A stretch of DNA of 64,000 nt from Gammaproteobacteria bacterium (GCA_004298065.1 SCRL01000046.1:1-64000), one strand, 5' to 3'. Numbered from the stretch's first letter, positions 8,842-21,462 are shown. The notes: generated from the sequence alone by a model not told the origin. Translations and numbers: made by a program.

Positions 8842-10428
8842 ATGCAGCCGACGACCGACTCCCGGCATTCCTTTTTCGCACTTCCCGGACTGCGACTGGT
8901 CAAGCAGCTCTTCTGGGGAAAGCTGTCACGCCTGTTTTTGCTGCTGTTGCTCATGCTGCTCGGCAGTGCCGCGGTGCTCGGCCTCGCCATCACCGGTCGC
9001 GTTGTTTCCGAGTGGCTGGCGCTTGCGTTCGCACTCGCGGGGATTGCTCTCCTATGGCTGCTCATCTACCGGATGCGCCGGCGGCTGCGCTTCGTGCGTC
9101 ACCTGCGCGACTGGGCCGAGCGCATGCGCGGCGGCGATCTCTCCACCAAGATTCCGCTGACGAACGAGCCCGACCTCGACGACGTCATCGACGACATCAA
9201 CAGCCTCGGCGGCATGCTCGAGAAGCTCGCGCTCGAAATGGATGCGCACTCGCACGCCCAGACGGTGCGCCTCGCGCGCAAGACCCAGTCGCTCGACATC
9301 CTTTATGAAATCGCGCTAAGCCTCACCCGGCCCGGCAATCTCGACCAGCAGCTCGAAAGTTTCCTGGATACCTTCATTGAGCTGGTCGACGCGCGCGCCG
9401 CCACGGTGCACCGGCTCGACGACCACGGCCGGCTGAATCTCATTGCCAGTCGCCGCTACGAGGCTAGCGATGCCGGCGAGACACTGCTCACCCGCTGTCC
9501 GCATTGCGGCTGGGCGGTCTCGAGCGGGAACGTGCATATCCTCACGGGTTCACTCGTGTGCGCGCGCCAGATGCGCGCGCGCCGCGTCGGCGACCACCGC
9601 GAGGTCGCGGTGGTGCCGGTTCAGTACCAGGGTCGCACGCTCGGTACCTACACGCTCTACCTCGACTGGCCGGTATCGGCCCTCGGTGAAGACGCACTCG
9701 GGTTACTCACCGGTATCGGACGGCATCTGGGGCTTGCCATCGAGAAGGCGCGTCTCGACTCGGACGCCCGTCGTCTTGCGATCATGGAGGAACGCAACAT
9801 CATCGGCAGCGAGCTGCACGACTCGCTGGCGCAGTCGCTGGTCAGCATGCGCCTGCGCATGAAGATGCTGGGCGAGATGCTGCACAAGAAAGACCTGCGC
9901 GCGGCGCAGAACGAGGCGCGCCAGCTGCGCGAGAGCCTCGACGAGGCGCACGCGAACCTGCGCGATCTGCTCGCCAATTTCCGTCTGCGCATCGACGAAC
10001 GCGGACTAGTGCCGGCAATCGAAGGCATGGCGCTACGCTTCAGCGACGAAACCGGTATTGCCGTGTTCTTTCATAACGAGTGTCACGAACTGGCGCTTAC
10101 GCCGCAGCAGGAAATCCAGGTGTATCACATCATCCAGGAGGCGTTGAGCAACATCCGCAAACACAGCCATGCCAACACCGCGCGCATCCGCATCGACAAC
10201 GAGGCACCGGGTCGTTATACGGTGCTGATCGAGGACGACGGCGAGGGCATGAGCCCACCTGACGATTCACTACCCGGCGAGCACATCGGCCTGTCGGTGA
10301 TGCAGGACCGTGCGCGCCGCTTGCCCGGCGAGCTCACTATCGAGAGCGAACCCGGCGAAGGCACACGAGTACTGCTGAGCTTCACCTCGGCTGAACAGGC
10401 GCCGCCGGCGCGCGCTGTGGGTAACTGA
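8842..10428 (+). CDS. NarX/LiaS-type sensor histidine kinase with Cys-bearing GAF region
   Basis: 528 residues from the ATG at 8842 (a GTG at 8815 is in frame but less likely). Two hydrophobic segments lie in the first 80 residues with almost no periplasmic loop, followed by a HAMP-like region, a GAF-like domain (about 155-310), a HisKA_3 dimerisation domain with the phospho-acceptor His326 in ELHDSLAQSL, and a C-terminal ATPase with EALSNIRKHS and EDDGEG. The GAF-like part carries C219-x2-C222-x17-C240, suggestive of a metal or redox sensor (inference). The short periplasmic loop argues against a classical nitrate sensor. It is co-transcribed with the regulator after 3 bases and sits directly behind dsrR. 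Confidence 0.88.
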   Translation: MQPTTDSRHSFFALPGLRLVKQLFWGKLSRLFLLLLLMLLGSAAVLGLAITGRVVSEWLALAFALAGIALLWLLIYRMRRRLRFVRHLRDWAERMRGGDLSTKIPLTNEPDLDDVIDDINSLGGMLEKLALEMDAHSHAQTVRLARKTQSLDILYEIALSLTRPGNLDQQLESFLDTFIELVDARAATVHRLDDHGRLNLIASRRYEASDAGETLLTRCPHCGWAVSSGNVHILTGSLVCARQMRARRVGDHREVAVVPVQYQGRTLGTYTLYLDWPVSALGEDALGLLTGIGRHLGLAIEKARLDSDARRLAIMEERNIIGSELHDSLAQSLVSMRLRMKMLGEMLHKKDLRAAQNEARQLRESLDEAHANLRDLLANFRLRIDERGLVPAIEGMALRFSDETGIAVFFHNECHELALTPQQEIQVYHIIQEALSNIRKHSHANTARIRIDNEAPGRYTVLIEDDGEGMSPPDDSLPGEHIGLSVMQDRARRLPGELTIESEPGEGTRVLLSFTSAEQAPPARAVGN

Positions 10429-10431
10429 ACC

Positions 10432-11097
10432 ATGTCCACGCGCGTATTACTAATCGACGACCACACACTCGTGCGCAAGGGCATGGAGGAATTGTTGCGC
10501 TCGCGCGGCGTCGAGGTCGTGGCCGCCGTCGGTACCGGCGAGGAAGGCGTAAACCGCGCGCTGGCGCTGAAACCGGACATCATCCTGCTCGACGTGCGCA
10601 TGCCGCTCATGGGCGGCATCGAAACGCTCACGCGCCTGCGCGAGTGCGGTGTCACCGTTCCGGTCCTGATGCTCACCATGAGCCGCGACGACGCCGACCT
10701 GCGCGCGGCGCTGCGCGGCGGCGCGCAAGGCTATCTGCTCAAGGACATGGATCCCGAGGACCTGGTGCCGGCGCTCGAAGCGGCGCTGCGCGGCGACAAC
10801 GTCGTGGCCAAGGAGATGGTCGGCTCGCTCGCGCGCATGGTGAAGGACGAACCGGCGGAAACCGCGCCGACGGCCTCGCCGTTCGCCGAGCTCACGACAC
10901 GCGAGCTTGAAATCCTGCGCCACGTGGCCGACGGCCTGAGCAACAAGATGATCGCGCGCGCGCTCAACATCACCGACGGCACGGTGAAACTGCACGTCAA
11001 ATCCATCCTGCGCAAGCTCAGTATCCGCTCACGCGTCGAGGCTGCGGTGCTCGCGGTCGAGCACGGGCTCGGGCGCAAAAAATCCGGCGAAAACTAA
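10432..11097 (+). CDS. NarL/FixJ-family response regulator
   Basis: 221 residues. The receiver domain has DDH near the N-terminus and the phospho-acceptor Asp in ILLDVRMP. A LuxR-type helix-turn-helix at the C-terminus contains LTTRELEILRHVADG and the recognition region DGTVKLHVKSILRKL. It is the evident partner of the preceding kinase. Its position between the dsr genes and convergent cysG makes a role in dsr or siroheme control plausible, but no binding site was identified. The gene ends at the start of a bidirectional terminator. Confidence 0.92.
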   Translation: MSTRVLLIDDHTLVRKGMEELLRSRGVEVVAAVGTGEEGVNRALALKPDIILLDVRMPLMGGIETLTRLRECGVTVPVLMLTMSRDDADLRAALRGGAQGYLLKDMDPEDLVPALEAALRGDNVVAKEMVGSLARMVKDEPAETAPTASPFAELTTRELEILRHVADGLSNKMIARALNITDGTVKLHVKSILRKLSIRSRVEAAVLAVEHGLGRKKSGEN

Positions 11098-11126
11098 AAA
11101 GGCCGGGGGTGACCGGCCTTTTTAGT
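11093..11126. terminator. Bidirectional intrinsic terminator
   Basis: A perfect 14-bp inverted repeat (actaaaaaggccgg / ccggcctttttagt) surrounds a 6-nt loop. The GC stem is flanked by A5 and T5 tracts, so it can end transcription of the response regulator (+) and of cysG (-). The left arm overlaps the regulator's stop codon. Confidence 0.9.
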
Positions 11127-11146
11127 TTCTGCCCATCAGGGAAATC

Positions 11147-12544
11147 TCAGTTCGGCGCCGCCGGGCGGAACCAGTCGAGCTTCTCGCGCAGTTTCACCAC
11201 CTCGCCCACGATAATCAGCGTCGGCGGCTTGACCTTTCCTTTCTCCACGATACCCGGAAGCGTTTCCAGGTTTCCCGTCAGCACCCGCTGGTAGCGGGTC
11301 GTGCCCTGCTGCACCAGCGCCGCCGGCGTCGTCGCCGGCAGGCCGTGGCGGGTAAGCTCGCGGCAGATTTCGGTTATGCCGTGCAGCCCCATGTAGAACA
11401 CTATGGTCTGCTTCGGCTGGGCGATTGCCTTCCAGTTCAGGTTGACCGTGCCATCCTGGAGGTGGCCAGTGACGAACATCACCGACTGGGCGTAGTCACG
11501 GTGCGTGAGCGGGATGCCGGCATAGGACGCGCAGCCGGCGGCGGCGGTGATGCCCGGCACGACCTGGAACGGAATACCCTCTTCCATCAGGGTCGCGATC
11601 TCCTCGCCGCCGCGCCCGAAAATGAACGGGTCGCCGCCCTTGAGCCGGACCACGCGCTTTCCCTCGCGCGCCAGGCGCACGAGCAGGTGGTTGATGTCCT
11701 CCTGCGGGATGGCGTGGTTGTCGCGTTCCTTGCCGGCGTAGATGCGCTCGGCTTCGCGCCGGACGAGATCGAGAACCTCGGCCGACACCAGCCGGTCGTA
11801 GACCACCACGTCGGCCTGCTGCATCAGGCGCAGGGCGCGGAATGTCAGCAGGTCCGGGTCGCCCGGCCCGCCGCCGACGAGATACACCTCGCCGACCGGT
11901 TTGGCGCTTCCGTCTACGGCATCGAGACGTTTTTGCAGCGCCTCGCGCGCCGAATCCTCCTGGCCGGAGAGCATGCGCTCGGCAATCGGGCCTTGGAGCA
12001 CGTCCTCCCAGAACCGGCGCCGGGCCTGGGGGTGCTGGAAGCGCTGTTTGACCGCATCGCGGAACTCGGCGACCAGCCGGCCCAACCGGCCGTAGGCCGC
12101 CGGGATCAGGGTCTCGAGCCGCGCCCGGATCAGGCGTGCCAGCACCGGCGAGGCGCCGCTGGTGGAAACCGCGGCGATAACCGGAGAACGATCGATGATC
12201 GAGGGCAGGATGAAGGTGCAAAGCGCTGGCTGGTCCACGACGTTCACCGGGATGCGCCGCGCCGTCGCGGCCTCGTATACCTGGCGGTTGACCGCTTTGT
12301 CGTCCGTGGCGGCGATGGCCAGCACGCAGTCATCGAGCAGCTTCGGCTCGAAGGCCGTCTGCCGGTGTTCGATTCTGCCATCCTGCACCATGCCGGCTAG
12401 GACCGGCCCAAGTTCGGGGGCGTATACAGTCACTCGTGCCCCCGCCTTCAGCAGCAAGTTGACCTTGCGCGCCGCGATCTCACCCCCGCCGATGAGAGCG
12501 CAGGGTTTGCCTTTGAGGTCCAGGAATATGGGTAGATAATCCAT
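11147..12544 (-). CDS. cysG: Siroheme synthase CysG (trifunctional)
   Basis: 465 residues. The N-terminal third is the precorrin-2 dehydrogenase/sirohydrochlorin ferrochelatase ([20 protein letters not shown]). The C-terminal part is uroporphyrinogen-III C-methyltransferase, with [29 protein letters not shown] and the GITAAAG segment. It makes siroheme from uroporphyrinogen III, needed here for DsrAB as well as for assimilatory sulfite or nitrite reductase. It converges on the regulator gene behind the dsr cluster. Confidence 0.96.
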   Translation of the reverse strand: MDYLPIFLDLKGKPCALIGGGEIAARKVNLLLKAGARVTVYAPELGPVLAGMVQDGRIEHRQTAFEPKLLDDCVLAIAATDDKAVNRQVYEAATARRIPVNVVDQPALCTFILPSIIDRSPVIAAVSTSGASPVLARLIRARLETLIPAAYGRLGRLVAEFRDAVKQRFQHPQARRRFWEDVLQGPIAERMLSGQEDSAREALQKRLDAVDGSAKPVGEVYLVGGGPGDPDLLTFRALRLMQQADVVVYDRLVSAEVLDLVRREAERIYAGKERDNHAIPQEDINHLLVRLAREGKRVVRLKGGDPFIFGRGGEEIATLMEEGIPFQVVPGITAAAGCASYAGIPLTHRDYAQSVMFVTGHLQDGTVNLNWKAIAQPKQTIVFYMGLHGITEICRELTRHGLPATTPAALVQQGTTRYQRVLTGNLETLPGIVEKGKVKPPTLIIVGEVVKLREKLDWFRPAAPN

Positions 12545-12561
12545 TCTCTATATGAAAACTT

Positions 12562-12590
12562 TTATTAATCTAATCAATGAATTTTACCAA
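12562..12590 (-). promoter_or_regulatory. Predicted sigma70 promoter of cysG
   Basis: On the minus strand TTGGTA (-35) and TAATAA (-10) are separated by exactly 17 bases in an AT-rich stretch. The -10 ends 17 bases before the cysG ATG, predicting a very short leader. Only pattern matching supports this. Confidence 0.5.
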
Positions 12591-12643
12591 CTAGGTGATA
12601 ACTAATCGAGGAAATTTCGGGATATTCCATGAGATATAGAAGA

Positions 12644-12733
12644 TGGCGGAGAGGGTGAGATTCGAACTCACGAGGGGTGTAAACCCCTGCCGGTTTTCAA
12701 GACCGGTGCCTTAAACCACTCGGCCACCTCTCC
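12644..12733 (-). tRNA. tRNA-Ser (UGA)
   Basis: A 90-base class II tRNA. The acceptor GGAGAGG pairs with CCTCTCC, followed by discriminator G and an encoded CCA. The D-arm has GTGGCCGAGTGG. The anticodon stem CCGGT/ACCGG holds loop CTTGAAA with anticodon TGA. The long variable arm (CAGGGG..CCCCTCG) typical of tRNA-Ser and a T-loop TTCGAAT are present. It lies downstream of serS, whose enzyme charges it. Confidence 0.97.
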
Positions 12734-12850
12734 GTATGTATCGGGTCAAAAAACGCCCCTGCCAGTTTTGCTCGGCGCATCCCTGCACCTCGCCCCTTTG
12801 GGGTCAGCGTCGCTACGCTCCGCTGTCCGGAATCGCTCCCGGCGATTCTC

Positions 12851-12889
12851 GTCAAGACCGGTGCTCTTCAACTACCCGGCCACCCCTCC
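12851..12889 (-). pseudogene. 5'-half remnant of a tRNA-Ser
   Basis: On the minus strand 39 bases match the intact tRNA-Ser from its first base through the anticodon loop (GGAGGGGTGGCCGGGTAGTT... ending ACCGGTCTTGA), with a handful of substitutions and one inserted base. After the anticodon the sequence diverges; no variable arm, T-arm or CCA follows. It lies in the same orientation 118 bases upstream of the intact gene. Confidence 0.75.
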
Positions 12890-12940
12890 ATGAACGGACG
12901 CAAGGATACCCGATGCGCCCCCTTGGCACACGGGACAAGG

Positions 12941-14227
<1,287 letters not shown>

Positions 14228-14237
14228 TTATCCGTAA

Positions 14238-14546
14238 TCAGCCTTCGTTAATCTTCGCCGGCCAGGAAACCACATGCCCCGGCGGCAGAATGTCCTTCAA
14301 ATGCGACAGTATGCGCGTGATCTTCGCCGGCTCATCGAAGAATTCGACCACCACCGGCAGATCGAGCGAGAGGTCGAGCAGTGTCGAGGAATGCACCTTG
14401 CCGGAGCGTCCGAAACCACTGACGCCGCGAAACACGGTCACACCACGCACCTTTTCATCATCGTGCAGTTTTGCGAGCAGCGTCTTGAGCGTCTTTTCCG
14501 TTTCGGTGAGGTAAACACGCACCATGGTCACGTCGCTGTGTTTCAT
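14238..14546 (-). CDS. DUF190 family protein (fluoride/CrcB-associated)
   Basis: 102 residues of the PII-like DUF190 family: VRVYLTETEK at the start, GVTVFRGVSGFG in the middle and a PVVVEFFDEP strand. DUF190 genes often sit beside crcB fluoride channels; a biochemical role is not established. It overlaps crcB by 4 bases (ATGA), indicating coupled translation. Confidence 0.85.
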   Translation of the reverse strand: MKHSDVTMVRVYLTETEKTLKTLLAKLHDDEKVRGVTVFRGVSGFGRSGKVHSSTLLDLSLDLPVVVEFFDEPAKITRILSHLKDILPPGHVVSWPAKINEG

Positions 14547-14917
14547 AGCTGCCTCCCGATGATGACACCGAGCCAGGTGCCGCTGACACAGAGCGCCAGA
14601 CTCAGCGCCATGTTGGCGAGCGCCTTGAGATGCGCGCCCTGCTCGATGAGGTTGAAGGTCTCGATGGAAAACGAGGAAAAAGTGGTAAAGCCGCCGAGCA
14701 CGCCGATAAGCACGCCGGCGCGCAATACAGTGTTATCGCTGAATCGCTCGGTGAGAAGCACGAACAGCACGCCCATCACGAGACAGCCGAGTACATTGAC
14801 CGTAAGTGTGCCGTAGGGAAAGCCGCGCCCGGCAAAGGTATGCACCCAAGTGGACATCCAGAAGCGCAGCAAACTGCCGATGGCGCCGCCGATGCCGATG
14901 GCAAGAACCTGACCCAT
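14543..14917 (-). CDS. crcB: Fluoride ion channel CrcB/Fluc
   Basis: 124 residues with four membrane segments. Family marks include GGAIGSLLRFWMS near the N-terminus, YGTLTVNVLGC and GVLGGFTTFSSFSIET. Dual-topology dimers of this family export fluoride. No fluoride riboswitch is visible upstream; the gene lies within the rarA-serS run, five bases after rarA. Confidence 0.93.
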   Translation of the reverse strand: MGQVLAIGIGGAIGSLLRFWMSTWVHTFAGRGFPYGTLTVNVLGCLVMGVLFVLLTERFSDNTVLRAGVLIGVLGGFTTFSSFSIETFNLIEQGAHLKALANMALSLALCVSGTWLGVIIGRQL

Positions 14918-14922
14918 AATGG

Positions 14923-16257
14923 CTACTCTTTCTTCTTGACCTTTTTATCGAGGCTGCGCAGGTGCGCCAGCTTTTCCGCGATTTTACCCTCTAATCCGTA
15001 TTCCGTGGGGTGGTAATACTGACGCCGCCCGAGCTTCTCGGGAAAGTAATTTTCGCCCGCGGCATAGGCCTCGGGCTCGTCATGGGCGTAACGGTAGCCC
15101 TTGCTGTAACCAAGTTCCTTCATGAGCTTCGTCGGCGCGTTACGCAGGTGCAGCGGCACCTCAAGCGAGCCGTGCTTCTTGGCATCCTCCATGGCCGAAC
15201 CCAACGCGGTGTACACCGCGTTGCTCTTGGGTGCGCAGGCCATATAAACAACCGCCTGGGCGATGGCCAGCTCGCCTTCGGGGCTGCCCAGACGCTCCTG
15301 CACATCCCAGGCGTCCAGTGCCAGACGTAGCGCCCGGGGGTCGGCGTTGCCAATGTCCTCCGAGGCCATGCGCACCACGCGCCGGGCGATATAGAGCGGA
15401 TCGCAGCCACCGTCGATCATGCGCGCGAACCAGTAAAGCGCCGCGTCCGGATCGCTGCCACGCACCGATTTATGCAACGCCGAAATCTGATCGTAGAACG
15501 CTTCGCCATGCTTGTCGAAGCGCCGGGCACTACCACCCGTCAGCAGCTCTTTGATGAGATCAACGCCGATGACCTCGTGCCCACCTTCTTTCGTTGCCAG
15601 ATCGACGGCCATTTCGAGGAAATTCAGCGCCCGGCGGGCGTCGCCGTCAGCGGCCTCAGCTAAAAGCCTCAGCGCCTCATCGGGCACTTCGAGCTTGCGC
15701 TGACCAAAACCAGCCGCTTCGTCGTGCAGCGCTCGTTCCAACACCTTGCGTATATCTTCCGGAGTGAGCGCCTTGAGCACGTACACGCGGGCGCGCGACA
15801 ACAACGCGCTGTTAAGCTCGAACGATGGGTTCTCCGTGGTGGCGCCGATGAAGGTGAGCGTGCCGTCCTCGACGTAGGGCAGGAAGCCGTCCTGCTGCGC
15901 CTTGTTGAAGCGGTGCACCTCGTCCACGAACAGTACTGTCGGCTTGCCACCGGCGCGCGCCTGTTTTGCCTCGTCGATGGCAGCGCGGATTTCCTTGACG
16001 CCGGCGAACACCGCCGAGATGGCGATGAAGTGGGCATGGGTACGCGAAGCAATCAGGCGCGCGAGCGTGGTCTTGCCGGTGCCCGGCGGACCCCAGAAGA
16101 CCATGGAGTGCAGCGCGCCCGATTCGATTGCCTGGCGCAATGGCTTGTCCGGCGCAAGCAGATGCTCCTGGCCGTAGAAATCTTCGAGCCGATGCGGACG
16201 CATGCGGTCGGCGAGCGGACGCCAGGGGGTTTCGGCTTCGGGGAACAGATCGTTCAT
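14923..16257 (-). CDS. rarA: Replication-associated recombination protein A (AAA+ ATPase)
   Basis: 444 residues from the ATG at 16257 ([10 protein letters not shown]), chosen because ggaag lies nine bases upstream; an in-frame ATG at 16275 would add six residues. Walker A is GPPGTGKTT, Walker B is [11 protein letters not shown] and sensor 1 is GATTENPSF. RarA/MgsA acts at stalled replication forks with the clamp loader and SSB. It follows lolA in the gammaproteobacterial ftsK-lolA-rarA order. Confidence 0.95.
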   Translation of the reverse strand: MNDLFPEAETPWRPLADRMRPHRLEDFYGQEHLLAPDKPLRQAIESGALHSMVFWGPPGTGKTTLARLIASRTHAHFIAISAVFAGVKEIRAAIDEAKQARAGGKPTVLFVDEVHRFNKAQQDGFLPYVEDGTLTFIGATTENPSFELNSALLSRARVYVLKALTPEDIRKVLERALHDEAAGFGQRKLEVPDEALRLLAEAADGDARRALNFLEMAVDLATKEGGHEVIGVDLIKELLTGGSARRFDKHGEAFYDQISALHKSVRGSDPDAALYWFARMIDGGCDPLYIARRVVRMASEDIGNADPRALRLALDAWDVQERLGSPEGELAIAQAVVYMACAPKSNAVYTALGSAMEDAKKHGSLEVPLHLRNAPTKLMKELGYSKGYRYAHDEPEAYAAGENYFPEKLGRRQYYHPTEYGLEGKIAEKLAHLRSLDKKVKKKE

Positions 16258-16307
16258 GGTTACAGCTTCCGCCATCGGCGGCGGTACGTCAAAAAATGGC
16301 GGCCGGG

Positions 16308-16934
16308 CTACTCACCGACCACGTCCACGCCCTTGGGCGGCGTGAAGCTGAATTTGGCGGCATCGATCTTCCTGTTTTCCTTGGGTGCCTGCAGGGTCAC
16401 GCGCGTGGTCTGGCCGAAGCCGTCCACCATTTCGAGCATGCGTAGCCGCCCCTGCTCGAAGCCGATACGGATGTCCTCAAAGCCGCCGTCCTTGCGCTTC
16501 GGGATGAGCTGAGCCCACGCAAGCTTGCCTTGCTCGCCGATCGATTTGACGGTGAAGCTCGCATCGAGTTTGCCCTTGCCGGCAAGCAACATTGCAGGTG
16601 TATCGCCCAGCCCACCGGTGAGCGGGCGCACCGTCACCTGCTTGAGCTCGGGATCGTAAACCCAGATGCGGGTGCCATCGGCCACGATCTGCTGCTTGAA
16701 CGGCAGGTCGTAGTCCCAGCGAAACTTGTCCGGGCGTTCGATCCAGAGCGTGCCGGAGGACTCCTGGATGATGTTGAGACTCTCGTCCAGCACCACCTGA
16801 TTGAAGCGCGCCTGGTAGCTGTGGACCTCGCTGAAAAAACGCTTGAGACTCGCCGTGGGGTCGGGCGCCGTGCTCGCCGCATGAGCAAGCAGCGGCAGAA
16901 AAGCCAGAAACAGGAAAGTCGCGACGCGTCGCAT
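16308..16934 (-). CDS. lolA: Outer-membrane lipoprotein carrier LolA
   Basis: 208 residues. A Sec signal peptide ([18 protein letters not shown]) is followed by the LolA half-barrel, with [10 protein letters not shown] and [16 protein letters not shown]. It carries lipoproteins across the periplasm from LolCDE to LolB. The start is 5 bases after the ftsK stop, and a short gap precedes rarA. Confidence 0.95.
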   Translation of the reverse strand: MRRVATFLFLAFLPLLAHAASTAPDPTASLKRFFSEVHSYQARFNQVVLDESLNIIQESSGTLWIERPDKFRWDYDLPFKQQIVADGTRIWVYDPELKQVTVRPLTGGLGDTPAMLLAGKGKLDASFTVKSIGEQGKLAWAQLIPKRKDGGFEDIRIGFEQGRLRMLEMVDGFGQTTRVTLQAPKENRKIDAAKFSFTPPKGVDVVGE

Positions 16935-16939
16935 GACGG

Positions 16940-19240
16940 TTAGTTTCGCGGCGGAGGTGGCGCGAGCACTTCGCGCGAACCGTTCGGTTGCAGCGGGCCA
17001 ACAACGCCGGAGCGTTCCATCTCCTCGATCAAGCGCGCGGCACGGTTGTAGCCGATGCGCAGCCGGCGCTGCACGCCGGAAATCGATGCACGGCGCGATT
17101 CGGTCACGATCTTGAGTGCCTCGTCGTACAGCGGGTCGGCCTCGCCACCGCCCTCGCCGCCCTCAGCCGTCGGCATCCCGCGGTCGTCCACGCCGCTGCC
17201 GCCGCTCACCACGGTCTCGTCGTACACCGGCTGGCCGGTCTTCTTGAGGAAACTCACGACCTTGTGCACTTCGTGATCGGCGACGAATGCGCCGTGCACG
17301 CGTGTCGGCACGCCCTGGCCGGGTTGAAGGAACAGCATGTCGCCCTGGCCGAGCAGTTGCTCCGCGCCCATCTGGTCGAGCACCGTGCGCGAATCCACGC
17401 GCGACGGGACCTGGAACGCAATACGCGTCGGGATGTTGGCCTTGATGAGGCCGGTGATGACGTCCACCGATGGCCGCTGCGTGGCCAACACCAGGTGCAG
17501 GCCGGCGGCGCGGGCCTTCTGCGCCAGACGCGTGATCAGCTCCTCGACCTTCTTGCCCGCCACCATCATCAGGTCGGCAAGCTCGTCCACGAGGATCACT
17601 ACCGTCGGCAACGTGGTGAGCGGTTGCGGTTCCGCCGCGTCTTCACCGGGTCTCACGATCGGGTCAAGTATCGGTTTCTTGGCCTCCTCGGCGTCCTTGA
17701 TCTTGCGGTTGTAGCCGGCGAGGTTGCGCACGCCGAGCGCCGCCATCAGCTTGTAGCGCCGCTCCATCTCGGCGATGGACCACTTGAAGACGTTCGCCGC
17801 CTGTTTCATGTCGGTCACGACCGGCGCCAGCAGGTGCGGGATGCCGTCGTATACCGACAGTTCCAGCATCTTGGGATCGATCAGCACCAGCCGCACGTCT
17901 TCCGGCGTGGACTTGTAGACCAGGCTCAGGATCAAGGTGTTGATGCACACCGATTTGCCCGAACCGGTGGTGCCGGCGATCAGCAGGTGCGGCATGCGCG
18001 CCAAGTCGGTGACCACCGGGTTACCGGCGATGTCCTTGCCGAGCGCGAGCGTAAGCGGCGACACCGATTCCTCGTAGGCCTGCGTGGACAGCGCCTCCAT
18101 CAGGCGCACGGTCTCGCGCGACTCGTTCGGGATCTCGATGCCCATCACGTTCTTGCCGGGGATATTCTCGACCACGCGCAGGCTCACGACCGAGAGCGCG
18201 CGCGCCAGGTCGCGCTGCAGGTTGGTGATCTGCGAGGCCTTCACGCCCGGTGCCGGTTCCATCTCAAAGAGTGTAATCACCGGGCCCGGATGCACCGCCA
18301 CCACACGCGCCTCGATGTCGAAATCAAGCAGCTTCTTTTCCAGCAACCGCGCCATGCTTTCGAGCGATTGCTTGGAGAACTGCGCGGCCTTGGACTTCTC
18401 CGCCGGGTCGAGCAGCGACAGCGGCGGCAATTCCTTCGAACCCGGCGTGACGAACAGCGGTACCTGTTTCTCCTTCTGCGCGCGCTTGCTCTCCTTCACC
18501 TTGGGCGCCATCACCGGCTCGATGCGCGGCGGCGGATGGCTTTCGAGCACCTTCTTGTCCTCCTCGACCACCACGCGCCGCACCTTCTTGGCGCGCATGC
18601 CGACGAAACGATCGATGAGGGAGGAAACGAATTCGCGCAGCTTCTGCGCCCACTCGATGCCCAGGCGCCCGGTCTGGTCCATGAGCTTGAGCCAGGAGAG
18701 CCCGGTGGTGAGGGTGATGCCGGAGAGAAACAGCGCCAGCAGGAACAGGGTCGCACCGGTGAAGCTGAAGGCGGAGACCAGTCCCGCGCCGGCGGTGTTG
18801 CCGATCCAACCGCCGCTGGCGTATGCCTGATGCGTGGTGGAAAAATGCAGGCTCGCCAGTCCGCAGGCGCCGACGAGCGCCAGCGTGGCGCCGGCGCCGA
18901 CGATGACGCGGTGCTTGCGGCTCACCGGGGCTTCGTCCTTGCGGTGCTGGAACACACGGATGCCGGCGATGCCGATCATGATCGGCACGAGATAAGCGAC
19001 GTAACCGAACAGGCTCAGGAGCACGTCCGCCACCCAGGCGCCCACGCGCCCGCCGGCGTTTTGCACCGTCTGACTCGGGCCGCGATACGACCACGAGGGG
19101 TCGGACGGCTGATAGCTCCAGAGGGAGATGAGGAGATAGATCGCGATGGCGCCAAGGACATAAAGCGCCGCCTCGCGCAGCAGGCGGACGAGACGGGGCG
19201 TCAGCGGGGCCGTTGTTTTGGTGCGGGTAGCCTGGGCCAC
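16940..19240 (-). CDS. ftsK: DNA translocase FtsK
   Basis: 766 residues starting with GTG at 19240. Four membrane segments occupy the first 185 residues. A short linker precedes the motor domain, with Walker A in [13 protein letters not shown] and Walker B in [13 protein letters not shown]. The C-terminal gamma domain ([18 protein letters not shown]) reads the polar KOPS sequences. It couples septation to chromosome dimer resolution at dif. The linker is much shorter than in E. coli FtsK, as in many bacteria. Confidence 0.96.
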   Translation of the reverse strand: MAQATRTKTTAPLTPRLVRLLREAALYVLGAIAIYLLISLWSYQPSDPSWSYRGPSQTVQNAGGRVGAWVADVLLSLFGYVAYLVPIMIGIAGIRVFQHRKDEAPVSRKHRVIVGAGATLALVGACGLASLHFSTTHQAYASGGWIGNTAGAGLVSAFSFTGATLFLLALFLSGITLTTGLSWLKLMDQTGRLGIEWAQKLREFVSSLIDRFVGMRAKKVRRVVVEEDKKVLESHPPPRIEPVMAPKVKESKRAQKEKQVPLFVTPGSKELPPLSLLDPAEKSKAAQFSKQSLESMARLLEKKLLDFDIEARVVAVHPGPVITLFEMEPAPGVKASQITNLQRDLARALSVVSLRVVENIPGKNVMGIEIPNESRETVRLMEALSTQAYEESVSPLTLALGKDIAGNPVVTDLARMPHLLIAGTTGSGKSVCINTLILSLVYKSTPEDVRLVLIDPKMLELSVYDGIPHLLAPVVTDMKQAANVFKWSIAEMERRYKLMAALGVRNLAGYNRKIKDAEEAKKPILDPIVRPGEDAAEPQPLTTLPTVVILVDELADLMMVAGKKVEELITRLAQKARAAGLHLVLATQRPSVDVITGLIKANIPTRIAFQVPSRVDSRTVLDQMGAEQLLGQGDMLFLQPGQGVPTRVHGAFVADHEVHKVVSFLKKTGQPVYDETVVSGGSGVDDRGMPTAEGGEGGGEADPLYDEALKIVTESRRASISGVQRRLRIGYNRAARLIEEMERSGVVGPLQPNGSREVLAPPPPRN

Positions 19241-19307
19241 AACCTTAGGACTGTCTCATAGTTCGGCGGATTTTCGCTTATTTGCGCCCCTGTAGCCAGT
19301 GGCAGCG

Positions 19308-20372
19308 CTAATTGACAAGTCCACGTAACGCCGGGTGAATGAGTTGACCTCCACGCACATTAATGCCGCCGGCGATGGCCTTGTCGCTCAGCCCGTCCGG
19401 CGCGGCGAGACGCAGCACGTACGGCAGCAACGACGTGGACAACGCTTGCGACGACGTGCGCGGCACTGCGCCCGGCATGTTGGTGACGGCGAAGTGGACC
19501 ACGCCGTCCACCACGTAAGTCGGGTTGTCGTAGTCGGTCGGGCGCGTGGTTTCGATGCAACCACCCTGGTCGACGGAAATGTCGACGATGACACTGCCGG
19601 GCTTCATTTTAGAAACCAGTTCTCGGCGCACGATCCGTGGTGTGCGGGCGCCGGGAATCAGTACCGCGCCGACGAGCAGATCGGCGTCCTTCACCGCCTG
19701 CTCGACCAGATCGACGTGCGACGGCAGCGCCGTAACATTGGGGCCGAGCTGCTGCATGCGTTCCAGGCTGTCGCGGCTGCGCGCGAACACCGTCACGCGC
19801 GCGCCGAGCGCGGCGGCTGTCGCCACCGCATTGCCGCCGGCCTCGCCCGCACCCAGCACCACCACATGGCCGCGCTCGGCGCCGGGCAGGCCGCCGAGCA
19901 GGATACCGCGCCCGCCGCGGTAGCTGTGCAGCAGTGTCGCGCCGATCTGCACCGACAGCCGCCCGGCGATGTCGCTCATGGGCGCAAGCAGCGGTAGCTG
20001 GTCGCCCTCCTCGACCGTCTCGAAAGCCACGGCCGTGAGCCCCTTCTGCATAAGCACGCGCGTCAGCTCCGGCGCGGCGGCGAGGTGCAGATACGAAAAC
20101 AGGATATGGTCGCGGCGCAGCAAATCGTACTCCGCCGCGATCGGTTCCTTGACCTTGAGCAGCATCTGCGCCCGTTCGTACACCGCGGCCGCATCCTGCA
20201 CGATCCGGACACCGAGCGCCGCGTAGTCGACATCGGCATAGCCGCTCGCCATGCCGGCGCCGGCCTGAAGGAACACCTCGTGGCCGCGGCGCGCGAGCTC
20301 ACCCGCGGCCGAAGGGATGAGCGCCACACGCCCCTCGCGGATTTTTATCTCTTTAGGAATACCGATTCGCAT
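19308..20372 (-). CDS. ald: Alanine dehydrogenase
   Basis: 354 residues, slightly shorter than the usual 370. It starts [20 protein letters not shown]; the NAD-binding loop reads [11 protein letters not shown], and the catalytic His/Lys regions are [10 protein letters not shown] and LLKVKEP. Interconverts alanine and pyruvate plus ammonia using NAD. It stands between ftsK (-) and divergent trxB (+); in many relatives ftsK is directly beside trxB, so ald looks like an insertion into that pair. Confidence 0.92.
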   Translation of the reverse strand: MRIGIPKEIKIREGRVALIPSAAGELARRGHEVFLQAGAGMASGYADVDYAALGVRIVQDAAAVYERAQMLLKVKEPIAAEYDLLRRDHILFSYLHLAAAPELTRVLMQKGLTAVAFETVEEGDQLPLLAPMSDIAGRLSVQIGATLLHSYRGGRGILLGGLPGAERGHVVVLGAGEAGGNAVATAAALGARVTVFARSRDSLERMQQLGPNVTALPSHVDLVEQAVKDADLLVGAVLIPGARTPRIVRRELVSKMKPGSVIVDISVDQGGCIETTRPTDYDNPTYVVDGVVHFAVTNMPGAVPRTSSQALSTSLLPYVLRLAAPDGLSDKAIAGGINVRGGQLIHPALRGLVN

Positions 20373-20451
20373 CGCGGTTCCTTTGCCCGGTTTTGGCCGT
20401 TAGCGTACCATTACGCGTATCGCAGACAACGCGTGCACCTGAACTCGTTGA

Positions 20452-21453
<1,002 letters not shown>

Positions 21454-21462
21454 CTGAAATGC

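Noticed and set aside
16988-19261. A 757-codon open frame antisense to ftsK
   Set aside because: Same shadow effect in GC-rich DNA; FtsK motor and gamma-domain motifs on the minus strand are unmistakable.
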